Shown one piece after another: positions 1 through 8,849 of a stretch of DNA of 64,000 bases (position 1 is its first letter; each line of letters opens with the position of its first letter). Origin of the DNA: Rhipidocladum racemiflorum (taxonomy: Eukaryota; Streptophyta; Magnoliopsida; Poales; Poaceae); contig CM070592.1 of assembly GCA_036346355.1 (NCBI GenBank), forward strand, positions 32,806,467 to 32,870,466, in the 5' to 3' direction. The notes beneath the pieces were generated by a model. That model was not told where the DNA came from and did not search any database. It worked only from the letters and a program-made list of their open reading frames with translations. The position numbers were made by a program, and so were the translations under genes.

Positions 1-571
1 TGTGTTCTTTGAGACATGCGCCTAAGGAGAAATTGCCACCGAAGTGAGCCGAGGAGCCGAGTGGCGTGCGGCGCTACTACTTGATTGAGTGCGGCCGCGT
101 GGCTGTGCTTTCAGCAAGAATTTCACCATTGGGAGCGGTGCCTTTGAAGCACTTTCACGTGTGAACCGAAGTCGTCTTGCCGAACTCAAGACCCACGGAG
201 ACCTACCTATAGTGACGTCAAAGTACCAGTGAGCATGGAGGTTTGGTTAGGCTTGAATTACGACGACGTCGAGTTGGCGGCGGAGGAAGACTTCGGCATG
301 AAGGCCAGCCACCCGGTGGTGTGGTGCGTGAGTGGTAATAAATGCGCGCCCGCTCGAAACAAAGAAAAAGCAGCGTGCCGCACTCACGAGGGACCGCGGT
401 GAGATCTGGAGGAAGGTGGGGATGACGTCAAGTCCGCATGGCCCTTATGGGCTGGGCCACACACGTGCTACAATGGCAATGACAATGGGAAGCAAGGCTG
501 TAAGGCGGAGCGAATCCGGAAAGATTGCCTCAGTTCGGATTGTTCTCTGCAACTCGGGAACATGAAGTTGA

Positions 572-610
<39 letters not shown>

Positions 611-748
611 TGTACCCGGGCCCTGTACACACCGCCCGTCACACCCTGGGAAGACCAATGATCACCCATGACTTCTGTGTACCACTAGTGCCACAAAGGC
701 CTTTGGTGGTCTTATTGGCGCATACCACGGTGGGGTCTTCGACTGGGG

Positions 749-782
<34 letters not shown>

Positions 783-799
783 TGGCTGGATTGAATCCT
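1..799 (+). rRNA. rrn18: Mitochondrial 18S (small-subunit) rRNA, 3' part, cut by the window start
   Basis: This is the 3' portion of the plant mitochondrial small-subunit rRNA. Visible landmarks are the plant-specific variable insert at about 100-400, the block 'cacacacgtgctacaatggc' (460-480), 'tgtacacaccgcccgtcac' (625-645) and the anti-decoding/3' region 'gaagtcgtaacaaggtagcc' (750-770), ending at 'ctggattgaatcc'. The 5' part lies outside the window. Two features look like decay. About 20 nt that I remember as present after 'caccctggga' in grass rrn18 (part of the penultimate stem, helix 44) are missing near 652-655. The normally near-invariant 'gttggaatcgctag' reads 'gttgaaatcgctag' near 568. 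Small ORFs across this stretch are spurious. Identity is certain; whether this copy is functional is doubtful. Confidence 0.96.
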
Positions 800-911
800 T
801 CGCGATGGAAATGCCCTCGCCTACTTGACTAAACTAAGGACCTCAACGGAAGCTTATGTAGATTTTCTACTTTTCCATTTTCCTTCTTGTTTATCAATCA
901 CCAATCAAGAC
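800..911 (+). other. rrn18-rrn5 spacer
   Basis: A short spacer of about 110 bp separates rrn18 and rrn5. This close spacing is standard in seed-plant mitochondria, where the two rRNAs are co-transcribed. I see no other gene in it. Confidence 0.8.
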
Positions 912-1030
912 AAACCGGGCACTACGGTGAGACATGAAAACACCCGATCCCATTCCGACTTCGATATATATGTGGAATCGTCTTGCGCCATATGTACTGA
1001 AATTGTTCGGGAGACATGGTCAAAGCCCGG
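912..1030 (+). rRNA. rrn5: Mitochondrial 5S rRNA
   Basis: The gene is about 119 nt. Its ends pair ('aaaccgggc' at the start with 'gcccgg' at the end), and the internal block 'cacccgatcccattccga' is diagnostic of plant mitochondrial 5S rRNA. It follows rrn18 as in other plant mitochondria. Compared with the grass gene as I remember it, two positions look like C-to-T or G-to-A changes at CpG sites ('gagacatg' for 'gagacgtg', 'gacttcg' for 'gacctcg'). That is the pattern expected of methylated nuclear DNA. The comparison is from memory and needs an alignment. Confidence 0.95.
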
Positions 1031-1147
1031 GTTGAAGCCCCTAAAGGGGATAAGGAAGGCAGGTTTCTTTCCGCCTTCAAAACGAAAATGAATCTTTTTT
1101 TTTTGAAGGTCAGGGTTTATTATGAAACTATGGATCGCGGGGTGGAG

Positions 1148-1238
1148 AAGAGGAATCAACGCAAAATCCAGGCCAGGAAAGAGCAGCGAAGGAAAAGCGT
1201 GACGAGCAAAGGAAAGTCTCGACTCGAGATGTTAGAAG
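1148..1238 (+). repeat. atp9 leader repeat, copy 1
   Basis: The stretch beginning 'gaggaatcaacgcaaaatcc' and running through the atp9 start matches, almost base for base, 22839-22928 upstream of the chimeric ORF. Its 3' half is found again at 23170-23234 before the second atp9. It is the 5' leader of atp9. Its three occurrences show that recombination at this leader built the gene arrangement at 22.6-23.5 kb. Confidence 0.9.
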
Positions 1239-1482
1239 GTGCTAAATCAATAGGTGCCGGAGCAGCTACAATTGCTTTAGCCGGGAGCTTGTCGGTATTG
1301 GAAACGTCCTCAGTTCCTCGATTCATTCCGTGGCGCGAAATCCATCATTGGCTAAACAATCATTTGGTTATGCCATTTTGGGCTTTGCTCTCACCGAAGC
1401 TATTGCATTGTTTGCCCCAATGATGGCCTTTCTGATCTCATTCGTTTTCCGATCGCATAAAAAGATCAAAAAAGAAATGTGA
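1229..1482 (+). pseudogene. atp9: atp9 pseudogene (copy 1, frameshifted)
   Basis: atp9 encodes the membrane c-ring subunit of mitochondrial ATP synthase. The start (MLEGAKSIGAGAATIAL) and the downstream nucleotide sequence match the copy at 23225-23458. Near 1290, however, 'gccggagctgctgtcggt' of the other copy has become 'gccgggagcttgtcggt', a small net deletion that breaks the frame about 22 codons in. After the lesion the sequence is intact, including the second hairpin region and an unedited Pro codon ('gccccaatgatg') where plant atp9 mRNA is edited to Leu. The unedited codon means this copy came from DNA rather than cDNA. The predicted C-terminus (FRSHKK...) resembles grass atp9 more than the other copy does. 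It lies directly downstream of rrn5. Confidence 0.9.
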
Positions 1483-2024
1483 GAATGTAGTTACAGATGT
1501 GAAAAAAGTCAATATCTCTCTGGCAAAGGGGCAGATGCGCTCTCAGATATGCTCTTCCGTTGTTGGAGTTCATGACAGGAAACACTACTCTTGGCTTGAG
1601 CGAGCACAGCAATCCGCGATCAAACTCGAGGTGATAAATATTGACTAGGTATTATGATTTCTCGAACATATTTCAAATTCCCAATCCTCGAAAAAAGGAG
1701 GTATTTCCGCAAATCTGATAGAAAACAGGATCCGGAAGCTCTATATCGCAAGGCATTTCCGGCCTTATTCGTTCCTCATCATATCATTTCTTTCGCAAAA
1801 GCACAGCAGAACCCGCCGCGGAGAGCTCTGTAGACGCATGCTCTGTATCGCTACTACTTCTAGGTAGTGACATGCCCTGTATTGCTACTACTTCTAGGTA
1901 CCTTGCATATGATTGATCCGTCCTCTGTGATTGGTTTTTCTTTTCTTAGGTTTTTACTTTACTTTGCTTAGGTTTCCCTTGAAAGTATAAGTCTAAGAAA
2001 GTAAAGTAGAGTATCCGGCCAAAG
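1483..2024. other. Unassigned stretch with one short tandem repeat
   Basis: I recognise no gene here. It contains a 34-bp tandem repeat (1837-1900) and otherwise unassigned, moderately AT-rich sequence with no convincing coding frame. Confidence 0.5.
1837..1900. repeat. 34-bp tandem repeat, about 1.9 copies
   Basis: Two adjacent units (1837-1870 and 1871-1900) share 'gctactacttctaggta' and differ at two positions in the 'catgcYctgtatYg' part. Confidence 0.85.
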
Positions 2025-2088
2025 GGAGGAATTCCATCTATACCTAAGGAAAAGGAAGTAGTCCTCGACAAGAAGCAGTACCCTTTTG
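2025..2088. repeat. 64-bp direct repeat, copy 1
   Basis: Starting 'ggaggaattccatctatacc' and ending 'cagtacccttttg', it is repeated at 4662-4725 in the same orientation. The mitovirus-like relic begins at its right edge. Confidence 0.9.
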
Positions 2089-2575
2089 ACCGCATTGATG
2101 ACTCTGTTGACAAGCAGTCGATCGTTGGCCTCAGCCGTTGCCCAGACTGTGTTGGCTTTTAATACATTTGTGATAGATAAGCCTCGCGTCCGGAAACGGA
2201 AGGTGTTAACGTTTACGGCAGGTCAGCCCTTAGGTTACTATGGGCCCTGGCCATTTTTCGCATTATCTCACCACAAAGTGGTGTGGTTAGCAGCAGATAG
2301 GGTGTATCCGAAGAAGGCATTTTGGAACTATGTTGGGTGATGATGTAGTCATTGCAGATGGCAAGGTTGCCTCTGAGTATCGCTCAATCTTGGATGACTT
2401 GGGTGTGACTATTTCTAGTCATAAATCCATTGTCTCTAAGATTGGGTCTTTTGAGTTCGCCAAAAGGTTTAGGGGGAGGACTGCGAGATATTTCTCCAGT
2501 TTCTCTTAAAACTCTTCTCCTTAAGGATAGTCCTTTTGGCCTGATGGCTATTCAAGAAAAGTACTCTGTTCTAGT
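2089..2575 (+). pseudogene. Mitovirus RNA-dependent RNA polymerase relic
   Basis: This is a fragment of a mitovirus-type RdRp (Mitoviridae; naked RNA replicating in mitochondria). The frame from about 2098 to 2330 carries the 'GQPLGYYGPW' segment followed by a conserved HH motif (ALSHHKVVW). A second frame from about 2329 carries the catalytic GDD motif and the downstream helix region. A third frame from about 2490 carries a 'DISPVSLK' block typical of the mitovirus thumb region. At least two frameshifts and in-frame stops separate these pieces, so it cannot encode a polymerase. Both the N-terminal part and the true C-terminus are missing. Endogenised mitovirus pieces are well known in plant mitochondrial and nuclear DNA. 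It lies between a 64-bp repeat and unassigned sequence. Confidence 0.88.
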
Positions 2576-3040
2576 CCTATCTATTTATAGGGGCTAGCAC
2601 TTGATCTCTTAGACGTCTATCTTACTCTTGATTTCTGAGTGCCTATCTCGATTCTTAAACAACCTCTCCCGTCCGGTCGAGTCAAGCAGCAGGAGCGAGC
2701 CCCCAAGAGCTTTTACTGCATGCAGCCCGAATATGAGAAGGGGCTCGCGGATTTTAACAGGTTAGGCTTAATCTACCCAATTGGAAATCTCTTGCAGTAG
2801 CTTTTACTAGAAATCCATTTCTTCCACAAAGCTCCTGTGACCTAACCATCTAGATAGAAGCCTCGCAGTTTGCAAAGAAATCAAGCTTCTGGCTTCAAGT
2901 TCACAAGTATGAAAAGACCTGAGAGGAAAGAGCTGCGTAGAGAGCTCCGGATTCTTTAGCAACTAGGAGAGCGACAGAGCTTCTTTTTTGAAAAGGCTAA
3001 ATCCCTTTCTGAAATCCAAAACCTTCCTTAGTTCGATGGA
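2576..3040. other. Unassigned stretch
   Basis: I find no gene or RNA here. Short open frames on both strands show no recognisable domain. Confidence 0.5.
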
Positions 3041-3206
3041 ATAGCTTTGATCCGGCCATTTTTGAGAATAGCTTTGATCCGGCCATTTTTGAGAATAGCC
3101 AGCGAGGTGACAGTGGGTAGCCCTGCTTGAGTCCTCTTCTACATCTTGAGTACTTCCCACTCCAATGGATCTAATTTTGAGAATAGCTTTGATCCGGCCA
3201 TTTTTG
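3041..3206. repeat. 27-bp tandem repeat with a third spaced copy
   Basis: The unit 'atagctttgatccggccatt' plus 'tttgaga' occurs at 3041-3067 and 3068-3094. A third copy lies at 3183-3206, directly before the gypsy RNase H fragment. The minus-strand ORFs here are translations of this repeat and are not genes. Confidence 0.88.
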
Positions 3207-3229
3207 TTTGGTTCTGCAATTCATTCGCA

Positions 3230-3408
3230 TAAATGAAAAAAAAGCGAGATGTGTCACCCTCATCTCCAAAGTTGACCCACTTAAATATCTCATGACAAGA
3301 CCAATGCTTACAGGAAGATTGGCAAGATGGGCCATCATCCTTACTGAGTTCGACATTGTGTATGCGCCGCAGAAGGCCATTAAAGGGCAAGCGATGGCGG
3401 ATGTTTGA
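3230..3408 (+). pseudogene. Ty3/gypsy RNase H fragment
   Basis: About 57 codons in one frame match the end of the RNase H domain of plant Ty3/gypsy elements, with the diagnostic string 'LARWAIILTEFDIVY' and the following 'APQKAIKGQAMAD'. That wording is typical of the Tat/Retand-type lineages, not of the Tekay-like element at 26.5-41.5 kb. It is a small broken fragment with no reverse transcriptase or integrase attached. A reverse transcriptase fragment of a similar lineage lies at 48.2 kb. Confidence 0.85.
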
Positions 3409-3547
3409 AGCCAGACAACCTGAAAACAGATGGTTTGAAAGTCTGTTGCGGAAGGAAAATACTGATGCTTTTCTCAAGGAAGGGAGGAATAGAATGTGGC
3501 CGAACATTTTAGCAAAGTACAGGCCCAAATTTCGATCTTAGGAAAAA

Positions 3548-3600
3548 GAGGTACCATATCATATGTGTAACGAGAACGGACATGACACGACAAGTTGCTA
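3548..3600 (+). pseudogene. Possible retroelement gag zinc-knuckle remnant
   Basis: One frame reads YHMCNENGHDTTSC followed by stops. This resembles the GHDTxxC-type nucleocapsid knuckle of Tat-like gypsy Gag proteins. It is close to the RNase H fragment but in the wrong order for an intact element, so the two may be rearranged pieces of one insertion. It is short and only suggestive. Confidence 0.35.
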
Positions 3601-5560
3601 GTAGAACTTGTTCGCACAGGGGTGCAAAGCTTTTCACCAAGACTGGGCTCTTGAGAGGCGAGAATATACATCGATCACGATGCGGGCAACAGAGGTAATG
3701 GTGCCCGAAAGACAGATCTCATCACGGCACTTGCTTTCCCTAAACTCTCTATCTTGAGAAGTAGGGCGATCAAAACAAACTGATATTCGTCTTTTAGAAA
3801 CGAGTGTTGTGTACTAATAGAATTGCTTACGGAAGCGCAAAGAAAGAACGGTTCTATCTACTTCTCCAACAAAGTCCATGGGAATTCTCATTTATGAGAC
3901 TTTATTTGCAAACCTAATCCACACCACTATTTGATTAATCTGTATATACTAGCCAGAAGGTCAAGACCACAGCTAACTCCCTAATTATCGATCGGTGTTG
4001 TGTAACTCACGCAATGGAATTCCTACACAAGAAGGTGGTCCCTAAGCTGAACGAAGATCACCGCACATCACTATCTGAAAGGCCGCTTTTGCATATATTT
4101 TGATTTCCAAAGCCCAGAGAATAGAAGCTTATCTCGTCGAAGTTTCATAAGTTAATTGAGTTGAAGAAGACGATGTATTTTCACTATTTCCTAAATAAAC
4201 CTTTCCTTGTGAGTAACAAGGCTAGCTATACTCCTACTTGACTTGGCTAGCGCGAACTACTTGACAACGCTTAGACTACAGGTACTCCCAAAACTACCTC
4301 TCTAACATCAAAAACGGAGACTTTGGAATTACTACTCCTGCGAGCCACTTACCTGCATCTCTTCTCCAGACAGAATATTCTATTATTTAGGAATTTGCGC
4401 AAGCCGATCAAGTAACGAATAATTCCAATTCTCTTTTTTATGCCAATTCGCAAGCTTACTTATCTTGTATAGCCTGAGTCAAGCTATCGATCAGTCTATT
4501 CGCTATCTACTAGACTCTATAAATATATATATGCTGACCTTGTGACCCATTCCTACTACTATACTCGGTACTTGCGAAATACCTACTCACCCCGATCTAC
4601 GCTATCTACATATCTTGGCTATCCACTGTGTTCTTTACCATCAAGTCACAGGAACTAGTGAGGAGGAATTCCATCTATACCTAAGGAAAAGGAAGTAGTC
4701 CTCGACAAGAAGCAGTACCCTTTTGGGCAAAGAGGTAGATGCTATCTTCTGCTTCCCCCTATCCGTTAGTGTAGAGCTATAGACAAGCAACAGATCAGAT
4801 CTTGGTTTTCAAAACGTACGAGAAGCCCTTCCGCGCGCTCTAATGCAGGGTGCCACTTTTCCGATCCCTTAATTTCAGGTTATTTCATTTTCCATTGGTT
4901 TTTCGAATCCAAAGAAAGTAGAGAATCCATGTCCACGAAAACTTGATTAAAAAGTATGAAACTCAAGAATCCAGGACAAACCCCGACTTTTCCTGTGCTC
5001 GAACTTTTCATGATCTCAAATACATGACTTCCTAGGTTTTCCCTTGACTTGGCTTAATCGGTTGCTCTTCCGCCAGGAAAAACTCGGACAACAAGAAGCA
5101 CTACTTCGACTAGAGTGAGTAGAGCCGCACGGATTCCGTTCCTTTGCTTGAAGCGGCTTGTCCTTACGGCCTAGGGAAGATGTGTAGGCTGTCCGGTTTC
5201 CTATCCGGTAAAGGAGCTCACATGACTGGAGTTGATGCGCTACTGGCTTGAGCGTTCTAGCTACTACTCCGTTGTTGTTCCTGGCGCCTTTGGTTTGAGG
5301 TTTCCATTTTCGAGTCAGCAGAGAAAGCAGTTTCACTTTACTTCCTTTTGTCAAGCGGAAATGAGTTATGCACTACTTCTAGTCGAGATGCTTGCATTAC
5401 GGTTTCCTGGGAAGCAAGGGAACCCAGCAACGAACAGGACTGAGATGAACTACTAATCTAGATCAGCAAGGACTGCAATGAACTCAGGTATAGTTAGTAG
5501 TACCTCGGACAGCGACTGAAGGAGCTACTCCCAGGTGGGAGGAGCGACTGAGGGAGAGCG
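3601..5560. other. Unassigned stretch
   Basis: About 2 kb without a recognisable gene. It includes the second copy of the 64-bp repeat. The longest open frames (for example 5016-5354 on the minus strand) are rich in Ser/Arg/Lys and show no domain; I regard them as chance ORFs. Confidence 0.5.
4662..4725. repeat. 64-bp direct repeat, copy 2
   Basis: Identical, as far as I can read, to 2025-2088. Confidence 0.9.
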
Positions 5561-7850
5561 GTTGGCTAGTGTAGCGAAGCGTTTGACAAGCGTAGCGATA
5601 AACGGTGAACAAGCGAAGCGATAAACAAGCAACGGAGCAAGCGCACTAGCGCGAAAGAACAAGCAACGGATTGATCTTTTAATGAGCTCTTTGGTTGGAC
5701 CGTAACATTATATGTGTTTATATGTCCTTCGGTCAAAGAAGATTGGATTTGACAGAACGAATGATAAAGATGATGATTCAAGAGACAGAGATTGATATCA
5801 TCATTAGTGGGAGGCGCTTGCGGTCGATAAATGATCCAGTAGATAAGTGATCAGAGAGACTTCCGAGAAAGTAGGTTTTCCTTTCAATTGATATCACATG
5901 CCGTAGTGTATCTCGAGTAGTTTCCCTCGAATTATACGTTACGCTCTCATTGTTTCCATCTCGGTCTGAAGAGTTGTTCAGAGTAACCAACCCAAGGGGC
6001 AAGCAAAAGCTATACGTATGATTGAGTTGCAGCAGAGATCCAAAAGCGTGGAGTACGCGAATCTCGATATTCACGATCTTGGTGAATTAACTTCAGGACC
6101 TGGATCAAGGAATGATCAGATAGATACGGATAATCGTAACCATGTAAATATTCTTTGTAATTCCCCAAAACAAACAAAAGAGCTTGGCGAGCATCGGCGA
6201 ATGGACTGATCGGTTTTGTATCGAATTGGGTTGGTGACAAGAAGCAAGACAGCTCGCTTTTAGGAAAGCAAGCAGATATGTGTTTGCAAGAAGGAGCAAG
6301 CGAATCTGTCTGGGAAAGCGGAATCGGGAGAAGATTTGCCCTTTTCTTTTAGTTAAGTCTAATCTTGAGTAGGTTCGGTGAAGCCGTTCCACGACTTTCT
6401 AATCCACTTGCTCAAGCACATGTTCGAAGAGTGAAACGAGTGAATGAGGAAGCCTTCGGCTCGTGGTTCCTTAGGAAATGGATGGACCGTAACATGCCGT
6501 AGTTACGCTCTCGGAGTAGAGAAAGAAAAGATGGCTTGCCAAGCTCACATCCGTTGCAAGCGAAAGGAAAGCGATATCGGTTGCCAGTTTAACATCCGTG
6601 GCGCCATCCGTCGAAAGCGAGATCTGTTCTTTGCCAAGGAGAGGGGCGAGAATGGGAAGTACGTTTCCTCTTCGTTGAACGGTCACAAGAGGAGTGAGAC
6701 GAGTGCTTGCCAAGCAGGAAAGCACGGTTGAACGGGTCCCCTAAGGTGAGGGAAAGCTCCAGCCCGCTGCTCCCGGATCGATGGCAGGTCGGCATGCATG
6801 GGAAAGGAAAGCGGAGAAGGAAATACAGGAAAAGCAAGCAAGCGAATCCTAAGAATCGAAGCCGACTACCTTACAAAAGAAAGCCAGGTTTGTTTGTTTC
6901 ATTTGAAGCAAGCGGACTGGGTTTTTGAAAAGCAAACCAAGGCCCTAATACTTAGAGCCGCGCCTGATTAAATAAGCAAATAAATATATCTCCTCATACG
7001 TGTTAAACCAAGAGTGGAACGAGGACATCCCAAGAAGGGAGGTCCAAGTGTAGCGATCACTAGAGTTGTAAAGAGGAAGGATTGTGGTCTTTCTTGGAGG
7101 GCGCCATAGGCCCTAAGCCGCTTGAGCCGATCAAGGTGGATCTCGTCTAGAATCTACGATTGCGATTGATGAGGATCACGGTTTCACGGTCTTGAGTTCT
7201 AAAGAGTAAGCTACCCAACTGGCTTGCTCCTATGGTTTGGTCATACTTGGTATGGGTTGGGAAGCAAGACAGCACTAACAAAAGCTGTTCGGTTTGAGGC
7301 CGGTTTTCAAGAAAGCAGAGTCGGAAGTACAGGAAAAGCAAGCAAGCTCATCTCGATCTGGGCTTGCTCCACTCGACTCTAGTTTTGAAGCGAGAAGCCA
7401 TCCGTCGGAGCTCTAAGGTTGGACCTACACATTATACGTTACGCTCTCATTATTTGTTTCTCCCGGTCGAAAGTGCGATTATATGAGCTATGCCTTGTTG
7501 CTTGAGCCGAGAAAGCGAGATGGATTTGAAATCTGAAGATCGACAGAGCTAAAGACAAGCAAGCTCCATCGGGCAAGCTGAACTCGACTCGACTCTTGTT
7601 GTTTTCAAGCAAGCAAGCGCATGAGTTCTGGTTAAAGAAAATTGTTGGTTTTTCGAGGAAGAGAAAGCTGTTGGTGGAAGTCAAGCAGATGATCCTGTTC
7701 TTCAAGTAGGTAGTATGGCGCGCGAAAGCCGCTAGCTTAACGCACTTTAAGCTAGAGATTGCCTCTTGCTCTTTGAAATTCTGTTTCTTGATTGTTGTTT
7801 TTGAGAATTTCTCTACTCTACTCAATAATAGTGTGTGTGTTTTTGATTAA
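5560..7850. other. Mosaic of short dispersed repeats
   Basis: No gene is recognised. Several short motifs recur: 'ttacgctctcatt' after 'ggacc' (around 5695, 5940, 6485, 7430), 'tacaggaaaagcaagcaagc' (6826 and 7329), 'gaagcaagacagc' (6241 and 7261), and 'caagcaacgg' blocks (5620-5673). This pattern suggests repeated small duplications, as is common in plant mitochondrial intergenic DNA. ORFs of 60-130 codons here have no recognisable domain. Confidence 0.55.
5640..5673 (-). repeat. 34-bp dispersed repeat, inverted copy
   Basis: Reading 'agcgcactagcgcgaaagaa' then 'caagcaacggattg', it is the reverse complement, with a few differences, of the 34-bp unit that is tandemly repeated at 26106-26173. 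Confidence 0.75.
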
Positions 7851-8849
7851 TTTTCTACTCAATAAAATAATAGTTTGTGTGTTTTTGCTTTTGGTTTATT
7901 GCTACTTCATTGTTGTTTTTGATTAATTATCGTAAATAGTTTGTTTTTTATTTAGTATCAACAAAAGTAGGTTTTTTATTTATTTAGTTTTCTTGCTCTT
8001 TTCATTTCTATTTCTTGCTTTATCCTAAATTCAATATTGCACAGGTTCATAGGGCATGCATTGAAAGAGAGATAGATTGTTGGATCATCCCTTTCTTCCT
8101 ACTTGAACTACTTCATTGTAGTCCTACTTCGTCTTTCTTTCTTTATTATCTCATTTAGCATTTTTGCTCTTAAAATGAAGAGAATGACCGCACTAGTGGT
8201 GTATGTGGTAGACTCCAAAACATGTATGCCTAGCCTAAGAAAATCTTGAGTTCTTGGAGTAGAACTATTTGTGCTTCACTCGAGAGGCAACCAAAGCGAT
8301 TTGCTTGACTCGAGGGGCAACCCATGAAAAGAAGAGGCCCGTCTCGGATAAAGTCATAAGATAGGCTAGCTCGCTTGGATAGGCGTGGAAAGCTCCAGTT
8401 CAGTAGTAAGAGTGATCGAATCATAGCCTGGGTACTCTTTTGACTCATCGGTCTCTTCTGCTTGACCTATACTCTCGTCACTTTACGGCCAGGCCCCTAT
8501 ATGCTTCTCTTCCTTAAGAGCTGAAATCGTTGAGTTAAGCTATTCCTTAGGTTCTAGTGCAAGAATACTTTGCTAATCCTACACTTAGAATATAGGAAAC
8601 GTGGTTATTACAGGAATCAGAGGAAAAGAGCCTCACTCCTAGCCTCTAGATCGAAATCGAACTCGAAAGCCGTGCTTGAGAGCAAAGGGTGCGATCGCAT
8701 AATCCAATCTGCTAATATAAAGGCACGGACTCGAAGGGCTTCTTTGTGCAATCTTGTCCCGCTTATAACTAAAAGATACACTTAGCTAGGTTCGTGTACA
8801 ACAACCTTAATCGCACAAGCCTTGGGCCTACCCCTATCCCATCGCTTCT
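7851..8849. other. Unassigned AT-rich stretch
   Basis: It begins with degenerate copies of 'aataatagt(t)tgtgtgttttt' and 'ttgttgtttttgattaatt' (7810-7930). The remainder holds no recognised gene. Confidence 0.5.

Noticed and set aside
332..759. Open frames over the rRNA region
   Set aside because: They lie entirely inside rrn18 and encode no known domain.
905..1159. Frames overlapping rrn5
   Set aside because: They are chance translations of the 5S rRNA gene and its flanks.
2963..3160. 65-codon minus-strand frame
   Set aside because: It translates the 27-bp tandem repeat (QKWPDQSYS repeated).
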